From contig NZ_CAJMEH010000036.1 in the NCBI RefSeq assembly GCF_905212365.1, positions 1 to 20,541 of the forward strand: a stretch of 20,541 nt of DNA. The letters run 5' to 3'. Every line of letters starts with the position of its first letter. Within the stretch, counting starts at the first letter, position 1. Below are positions 15,294 to 20,541 of the stretch, piece by piece. The DNA is from an uncultured Phascolarctobacterium sp. (lineage in GTDB: Bacteria; Bacillota; Negativicutes; Acidaminococcales; Acidaminococcaceae). The position numbers were made by a program, and so were the translations under genes. Below the pieces are notes generated by a model that saw nothing but the letters and a program-made list of their open reading frames with translations, did no database searches and was not told where the DNA came from.

Positions 15294-15345
15294 AACGAGG
15301 CTTAGAGAATTACGAATAATTCTTTGAGCCTCGTTCTCATTTTTC
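15294..15345 (+). terminator. Strong intrinsic terminator after the fic remnant
   Basis: Strands 15294-15312 and 15317-15335 form a 19-bp stem with two G-U pairs and a CGAA loop. CTCATTTTTC follows. It separates the accessory patch from the RND operon. Confidence 0.88.
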
Positions 15346-15358
15346 TTAGAAGCTTTTC

Positions 15359-15388
15359 TTGCTTATCAGCCGCTAAAAGGGGTATAAT
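15359..15388 (+). promoter_or_regulatory. Promoter of the RND efflux operon
   Basis: TTGCTT (15359-15364), an 18-base spacer and a perfect TATAAT (15383-15388). The leader to the first gene is about 125 bases. It includes a small CCGGTTTTC/GAAAGCTGG hairpin and two copies of AAGTTAGA, which might bind a regulator not encoded here. Confidence 0.65.
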
Positions 15389-15521
15389 ATAAAATGTGAT
15401 TCTATAAATTAAGTTAGACGCAGCAGACATTAAGCCGGTTTTCAGAAAGCTGGTATAAGTTAGAAATGATTTTTAATATCGAGCATAAATTTTTTTAGAG
15501 CGTGGATGAGGAGTGACGCCG

Positions 15522-16640
15522 ATGAATTTGCAAAGTCGTAAGGTCAAAATAGTTTTGGGCAGTTGCGTTGCCGTTTGTTTAATCATTGCTTTTCGCATTT
15601 ATAATAATATTCAAAACGAGCGGGAGCGCGCGGCCAGTTTGTCGCAATCTCGTGCTATTGCCGTGGAAACCGGGCATCCGGTGCGACAGACCATTATTCC
15701 GGAGCTGCACTTCAGCGGCAGTCTGGACCCGGACTGGCAGGCAGACGTGGCGGCGAAGGTTGACGGCCGTTTGGAAAAGGTTTATGTGCGTGAGGGCGAC
15801 CGCGTTTCTAAAGGCCAGGTGCTGGCTATTTTGGAGCAGGTGGACACGGAAGCAGATTTGCTGAACGCCCGCGGCGCGTATCTTGACGCAAAGACGAATT
15901 TGCGCAAGGCGGAAACCGACGTGCGGCGCTATGAAAAATTATACGCTACGGGAGCTGTTTCCCAGCAGACGGTGGATGATTACCGTTTCGCACGCGATAA
16001 CGCCGCGGCTAAGCTGGAGTCGGCGCGCGGTAATTTGCAGAGCATGGAATCAAAATCGGCGGCGACGGTGCTGACTGCTCCTGCCGACGGCATTATTTCC
16101 AAGCGTTATTATCAAGAGGGCTATTACGCTAAGTCGGGCACGCCGCTTTTTGCCGTGGCGGACATCAGCGTGTTGAAAACCGTTATTCATGTGCCGGAGG
16201 GGCAGGTAGCGGGTATCAGTGTGGGAAACGAGGCGCAGGTGTATTTGCCTGCGTATCCCGATAAAAAAATTATCGGCAGAATTACGCGCATTGCGCCGGT
16301 GGCCGACCTGCCGTCCCACACCTTTGCGACGGAAATCAGCGTGGACAACGGCGAGGGTCTTTTGGCCGGCGTATATGCCAATGTAAATTTAGTGGCTCAG
16401 CCCAAGAAAAATGTGCTGACGATTCCCGTACACGCTATCGTAATGCGCGACGACCAGCAGACGGTTTTTGTGGCTGACGCCGAGGGCGTTATTCAGCGCC
16501 GCGTGTTGACCTTAGGTTATTCCAACGCTGAGGTGGCCGAAGTTTTAAGCGGTCTGGAGGAAAGCGATCTTATCGTTACCGGGGGACAGAACAAGTTGCG
16601 CGAGGGCAGCCGTATAAATATAGAAAAGGCTGGTAAATAA
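15522..16640 (+). CDS. RND efflux membrane fusion protein (periplasmic adaptor)
   Basis: 372 aa, HlyD/AcrA-type adaptor linking an inner-membrane RND pump to an outer-membrane channel. One hydrophobic segment (about residues 8-24) anchors the N-terminus; no lipoprotein Cys is convincing. A lipoyl half-motif (KVDGRLEKVYVREGDRVSKG) is followed by a coiled-coil hairpin (about 100-165). The second lipoyl half, APADGIISKRYYQEG, then beta-barrel and membrane-proximal domains complete the family order. The ATG at 15522 lies 8 bases after GAGGAG; an in-frame GTG at 15513 overlaps that site. The pump gene starts two bases after its stop. No outer-membrane factor gene is in the window. Confidence 0.93.
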   Translation: MNLQSRKVKIVLGSCVAVCLIIAFRIYNNIQNERERAASLSQSRAIAVETGHPVRQTIIPELHFSGSLDPDWQADVAAKVDGRLEKVYVREGDRVSKGQVLAILEQVDTEADLLNARGAYLDAKTNLRKAETDVRRYEKLYATGAVSQQTVDDYRFARDNAAAKLESARGNLQSMESKSAATVLTAPADGIISKRYYQEGYYAKSGTPLFAVADISVLKTVIHVPEGQVAGISVGNEAQVYLPAYPDKKIIGRITRIAPVADLPSHTFATEISVDNGEGLLAGVYANVNLVAQPKKNVLTIPVHAIVMRDDQQTVFVADAEGVIQRRVLTLGYSNAEVAEVLSGLEESDLIVTGGQNKLREGSRINIEKAGK

Positions 16641-16642
16641 GC

Positions 16643-19600
16643 ATGATAGGTACATTTATTAAACGGCCTGTATTTACGACCATGTTTATTTTGCTGTTGG
16701 TCGTATTCGGTATCCGTTGTTATCCGGAAATCGGCGTCGATTTGAACCCAGATGTGGATCTGCCCATCGTCAGCGTACGCGTTACTTATGACGGCGCTTC
16801 GCCGGAGGAAATGGAAACGCTGGTTACGAAGCCTATCGAAAACCGCGTTAGCCAGGTATCGGGTATTAAAACGTTGTCGTCCACGGTTTTGGAGGGCTAC
16901 AGCGAAACGGTTTTGGAATTTAATTTGGGTGTGGACCCGCAGGTTAAGGCCAGCGAGGTGCGCGAAAAGGTTTCCAGCGTGCGCCGCGCGCTGCCGGATG
17001 ATATCGACGAGCCTGTAACGCAGACCGTAGATTTGAATGCCCGCGCTATCGTGGCTTATACGTTTTCTTCCGCTTCCCGCAGCCGCGGCGAGATCCGCCG
17101 TATTATCGAGGATAATATTTCGGACGAGCTGCAGATGGTGGACGGCGTATCCGAGGTTACGGTGCTGGGCGCCAGCCAGCGTGCTATCCGCATTGTGCTG
17201 AAACCGGAAAAAATGGCCGAGTACGGAGTTTCCTACCATACGATTCGAGATATTATCAATAAAAATAACTACAATACGCCCGGCGGCAAGGCTAAAAGTA
17301 AGAACATGGAAATCACGGTGCGTACTGTGGGCAAGTATAATACAGTCGACGATGTGAAAAAGGTTGTGGTGGCCAACGACAACGGCCGGCCGGTTTATAT
17401 CGGCGAGATAGCCGACGTGCTGGACGACTGGGAGGACGAGGATACCTTTGCTAGCGCCAACGGCGTTCCCAGCGTTATGGCGTTCGTGCGCAAGCAGTCC
17501 AAAACCAATACGGTGGACGTAACGGATAATGTCAACGCCAAGATGGAGCTGTTGAAAAAATCCAATCTGCCGCCAGATATTATTGTTGAAAAGGTGCGCG
17601 ACCAGTCCTCCTATATCCGCGAAAATATTGCCGACGTATGGAATACCATTTTGTTCGGCGGTTTTCTGGCGCTGCTCATAACCTATTTATTCCTGCGCAA
17701 TTTTCGCGCCACCATTGTGGGCGGCTTGTGTATCCCCACGTCCGTCGTAGCGACCTTCTTTATGATGAAGGCGCTGGATTTTACGCTGAATAATATGTCG
17801 CTGATGGCGCTGAGTCTGGCTATCGGTATGCTTATCGACGATGCGATTGTTGTTATTGAAAATATTTTCCGCCATATTGAAATGGGAGAGACTCCCTTCG
17901 TGGCGGCGCGCAAGGCTACGGAGGAGCTGACGCTGGCTATTTTGGCAACCTCCTTTACGCTGATGGCCGTATTTGTGCCGATTGGCAATATGGGCGAAAT
18001 CATCGGGCAGTTCTTTAAGCAGTTTGGCCTAACGGTAGCCTTTGCCGTGGCGTTTTCGACGATTGTCGCTTTTTCACTTACGCCCATGGTGTCCGCTTAT
18101 TGGATTAAGGTGGAGACTGAAGAGGAAAGCGCTAAGAGCCGTAATAAATATTTGCAGCTGACGTTGGATAAATTTGAAGCGGGCTTTCAGAGCGTGCGCC
18201 AAATGTATAACGATTTGATGGCCTGGGCGCTGGAACGCCCCAAGAGCGTTGTGGCCGTGGGCGTTGTTTCCTTGGGCTTAAATTTGCTGCTGCTGCCCTT
18301 TGTCGGTACGGAATTTCAGCCGACCTACGATTCCGGTGAGTTTAGCGTTAATTTTAAAGCGCCCTACGGCACGAGCCTGATGAAAACTGTCGACATGGCT
18401 ACGCCGCTGCAGCAGTATATTTCCAGCCTGCCGGAGGTGCGCATTGTAGCGCTGAATATCGGCAACGCCCGTAACCCTGTAAACCAGGGCTCTTTGGATA
18501 TCCGCCTGAAACCCTCCAGCGAGCGCCAGCGCTCCATGCAGGAAATTATGGACGAGCTGCGCGGCCGCTTCGGCAATGTGGAGGGATTGAAGGTAACTGT
18601 CGTATCCAACCAAGGCGGCGGCCGCGGCGACAGCCGTCCGGTGCAGATTGGCCTGCGCGGCAATAATATTAAAGAGCTGCGTCAGTATGCGCTGGATTTG
18701 GCGGAAATGGTGCGCAATACGCCGGGCGCAACGGACGTGGATATTTCCGATTCGGAAGAGGAGCCGGAAATTATTATCCGCTTGGATCACGCTAAGGCCA
18801 GTGAGCTGGGGCTGGACGCAACGTACGTGGGTGAGGAAGTGGAAATGGCCTTTATGGGCAAGAGTACCAGCAACAGCTACACCATCGGCGATAACGATTA
18901 CGACGTTATTTTGCAGATGGACCATAGCAGGCGCACGGATATTAACGACGTTATGAACCTGCGCATTTCTTCCAGCGACGGCACCTTCGTGCGGCTGGGC
19001 GATATTGCCAGCGTAGAATATGGCAGCGGCCCGACCCGTATCGAGCGCGAGGACAAGCAGCGCCAGATTGTGGTGTACGCCAATACCGTCGGTATTTCGC
19101 CGGGCGATTTGATTACTAAAATTACCGACGAATATATTCCGGCGATGAATATGCCGCCGGGCTACAATTATAAAAAGATCGGCCAAGCGGATAACATGGC
19201 GCGTTCCTTTGCGGAAATTACCAAGGCCGTTATTCTGGCTATCGTCGTCGTCTACATGGTATTGGCGGCGCAGTTTGAAAGCTTTTCCCAGCCGCTGATT
19301 ATTATGACTTCTTTGCCCTTCGCCGTTATCGGCGCAGTTTTGGGCCTGTTGGTCGCAGGCCAGACGGCTAATATGATGAGCCTGATTGGCTTTACGATGC
19401 TGCTGGGTTTGGTAACGAAGAACGCTATTTTGCTGCTGGACTATGCCAACCAGGCGCGGGAGCGCGGGCTGCCGCTGCGCGAGGCGGTTTTGGAGGCCTG
19501 CTCCTTACGTCTGCGTCCTATCTTTATGACTACGCTGTCCACCTTGCTGGGTATGCTGCCCATTGCGCTGGGCGTTGGCGAGGGTGCGGAGCTGCGCCAA

Positions 19601-19726
19601 TCCATGGGCGTGGTTCTGATTGGCGGCCTGACGACCTCCACCTTGCTGACGCTGGTGGTAGTGCCCTTGATCTATCTGCTTTTTGAGGATTGGAAAGAGA
19701 AGCATTATGTCGCTAAGGGCGAATAA
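16643..19726 (+). CDS. RND-family efflux pump, inner-membrane subunit (AcrB/HAE1 type)
   Basis: 1027 aa, the length of AcrB-like hydrophobe/amphiphile exporters. It uses the proton gradient to expel drugs, bile acids or similar compounds through a tripartite complex. The first transmembrane helix is at about 10-28, a large periplasmic loop runs to about 330, then a helix bundle, a second loop and a second bundle follow. Proton-relay residues are Asp399 and Asp400 in GMLIDDAIVVIENI, and Lys926 in GLVTKNAILLLDYA, matching Asp407, Asp408 and Lys940 of AcrB. The start MIGTFIKRPVFTTM is typical. It is not a heavy-metal (CzcA) type, judging from the relay motif. Substrate cannot be told from sequence. 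Confidence 0.95.
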   Translation: MIGTFIKRPVFTTMFILLLVVFGIRCYPEIGVDLNPDVDLPIVSVRVTYDGASPEEMETLVTKPIENRVSQVSGIKTLSSTVLEGYSETVLEFNLGVDPQVKASEVREKVSSVRRALPDDIDEPVTQTVDLNARAIVAYTFSSASRSRGEIRRIIEDNISDELQMVDGVSEVTVLGASQRAIRIVLKPEKMAEYGVSYHTIRDIINKNNYNTPGGKAKSKNMEITVRTVGKYNTVDDVKKVVVANDNGRPVYIGEIADVLDDWEDEDTFASANGVPSVMAFVRKQSKTNTVDVTDNVNAKMELLKKSNLPPDIIVEKVRDQSSYIRENIADVWNTILFGGFLALLITYLFLRNFRATIVGGLCIPTSVVATFFMMKALDFTLNNMSLMALSLAIGMLIDDAIVVIENIFRHIEMGETPFVAARKATEELTLAILATSFTLMAVFVPIGNMGEIIGQFFKQFGLTVAFAVAFSTIVAFSLTPMVSAYWIKVETEEESAKSRNKYLQLTLDKFEAGFQSVRQMYNDLMAWALERPKSVVAVGVVSLGLNLLLLPFVGTEFQPTYDSGEFSVNFKAPYGTSLMKTVDMATPLQQYISSLPEVRIVALNIGNARNPVNQGSLDIRLKPSSERQRSMQEIMDELRGRFGNVEGLKVTVVSNQGGGRGDSRPVQIGLRGNNIKELRQYALDLAEMVRNTPGATDVDISDSEEEPEIIIRLDHAKASELGLDATYVGEEVEMAFMGKSTSNSYTIGDNDYDVILQMDHSRRTDINDVMNLRISSSDGTFVRLGDIASVEYGSGPTRIEREDKQRQIVVYANTVGISPGDLITKITDEYIPAMNMPPGYNYKKIGQADNMARSFAEITKAVILAIVVVYMVLAAQFESFSQPLIIMTSLPFAVIGAVLGLLVAGQTANMMSLIGFTMLLGLVTKNAILLLDYANQARERGLPLREAVLEACSLRLRPIFMTTLSTLLGMLPIALGVGEGAELRQSMGVVLIGGLTTSTLLTLVVVPLIYLLFEDWKEKHYVAKGE

Positions 19727-19740
19727 ATGAGGAGCTGACT

Positions 19741-20541
19741 ATGAATAAATTGACGGAAGCGGAGTTTTCCGCCTATTTGCAGCAGATTCGCACCAAGATA
19801 AGCGCTGTAGCCGGCGTTGCGCGGGAAAAGCCCATCAATTACGGGCATCAGCTGGTAGTGGAGCAGAGCGGCGCGAAGATGACGCTGAATATTTATAATG
19901 GCAAAAAGGGCCTGAATTTAGTTTACAGCGGCGCCAGCGCTTTAATAGCTAAAGTGCAGGCCGCCGTAAACGGCGAGGCAGATAACGTAGCGAATCAGTC
20001 TGCGCCTGCCGCCAAGCTTGCGGCTGACGGCTTATGGGCCGGGAGCGATGAATCGGGCAAGGGAGATTTTTTCGGCAGTCTGGTGGTGGCTGCGGTCATC
20101 GTGGACGCTGCGACTGTCGGTAAGCTGCGTGCTGCCGGAGTAAAGGACTGCAAGCTGCTGACGGATAAAAAAATTTTGGAGCTGGAGGATGCCATTAAGG
20201 CTGCGGCTGTGGATTACAGCGTGCTGGAGCTGAAGCCCAGAGCTTATAATTTGCGCTACGAACAGGTGGCGGCGGAGGGCGGCAAGCTGAACCAGTTGCT
20301 GGGCTACGGTCATGTAGCGGCTCTAAGCCAGCCATTCCGATTGCGGCCGGGCGCTTATCGACCAGTTTACTACTTCTACCGTCAACGTGCGGGAGTTGTC
20401 CCGGCGCTTTCCCGGCTGTCAGGTGCGGCAGCAGCCCAAGGCGGAAAGCGATTTGGCGGTGGCAGCGGCGTCTGTTTTGGCGCGGGCGCGCTTTTTGCGC
20501 ACGATGGAGGAGCTGGCTGCGGCCGCCGGGACGGACAGCTT
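19741..20541 (+). pseudogene. rnhC: Ribonuclease HIII with a frameshift, cut by the window end
   Basis: RNase HIII removes RNA from RNA/DNA hybrids. The N-terminal TBP-like substrate-binding domain occupies about residues 1-85. The nuclease domain opens with GSDESGKGDFFGSLVVAA (Asp103, Glu104), which separates it from RNase HII. In-frame similarity runs to LLGYGHVAAL (residue 195). Beyond that the current frame gives an unrelated Arg/Gly-rich peptide, while dropping one A at 20325-20326 restores GRALIDQF and PKAESDLAVAAASVLARARFL, the expected catalytic Asp and C-terminal blocks. As written the protein lacks its third and fourth catalytic acids. A one-base sequence error is a real alternative. 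GAGGAG lies 6 bases before the ATG, and the gene is 14 bases after the RND pump. Confidence 0.85.

Noticed and set aside
15513..15521. GTG at 15513 as start of the membrane fusion protein
   Set aside because: It overlaps the GAGGAG ribosome site that serves the ATG at 15522.
18278..19186. Long minus-strand open frame of 302 codons inside the RND pump gene
   Set aside because: Antisense shadow caused by GC-skewed codon use in a clearly coding RND gene.
1..20541. CRISPR arrays, tRNA or rRNA genes, IS elements with terminal repeats
   Set aside because: None seen: no regularly spaced repeats, no cloverleaf-like sequence and no transposase gene, including around the AT-rich patch.

Overview
The window reads as a chromosomal segment of a diderm Firmicute, most likely class Negativicutes. 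A Trp T-box riboswitch in front of the trp operon is a Firmicutes trait. A complete RND-type envelope efflux pair and an RNase HIII gene fit a Firmicute that also has an outer membrane. This placement is inference; genus and species cannot be read from the sequence.

Layout. (1) 3-314 is the 3' end of pheT, facing a convergent lactate/malate dehydrogenase-family gene (419-1381, minus) that carries an in-frame TAA. A bidirectional terminator lies between them. (2) 1602-2453 encodes endonuclease IV (nfo). (3) 2454-2948 is the trp control region: a perfect 16-bp hairpin, a strong promoter, and a T-box leader with a UGG specifier and an intrinsic terminator. (4) 2949-9435 is a complete seven-gene trp operon, trpE-G-D-C-F-B-A, tightly packed with several overlaps and closed by a terminator. 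It makes tryptophan from chorismate, and the T-box should let transcription continue only when tRNA-Trp is uncharged. (5) 9557-12414 holds an AbgT-family transporter and an M20B peptidase (PepT-like), apparently one transcription unit that imports and cleaves peptide-like compounds. (6) 12486-15107 is an AT-rich patch with different codon use. It holds a 597-aa DUF262/DUF1524 protein of the GmrSD type (candidate modification-dependent nuclease, phage defence) and a 119-aa DUF6979-like protein of unknown role. A truncated Fic N-terminus (15108-15290) lies at its right edge. (7) 15522-19726 is an RND efflux operon (membrane fusion protein plus inner-membrane pump). (8) 19741 to the window end is rnhC (RNase HIII) with a frameshift near 20325.

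The accessory patch between pepT and the RND operon is the most interesting part: a solitary GmrSD-like fusion with a possible operator over its -10 box, followed by a small conserved protein of unknown function. Other points worth checking are a G10 tract inside trpF, Glu in place of the catalytic Asp in TrpA, Arg at the specificity position of the interrupted dehydrogenase, and three disrupted genes (dehydrogenase, fic, rnhC). For the dehydrogenase and rnhC the disruption could be real decay or sequence error.
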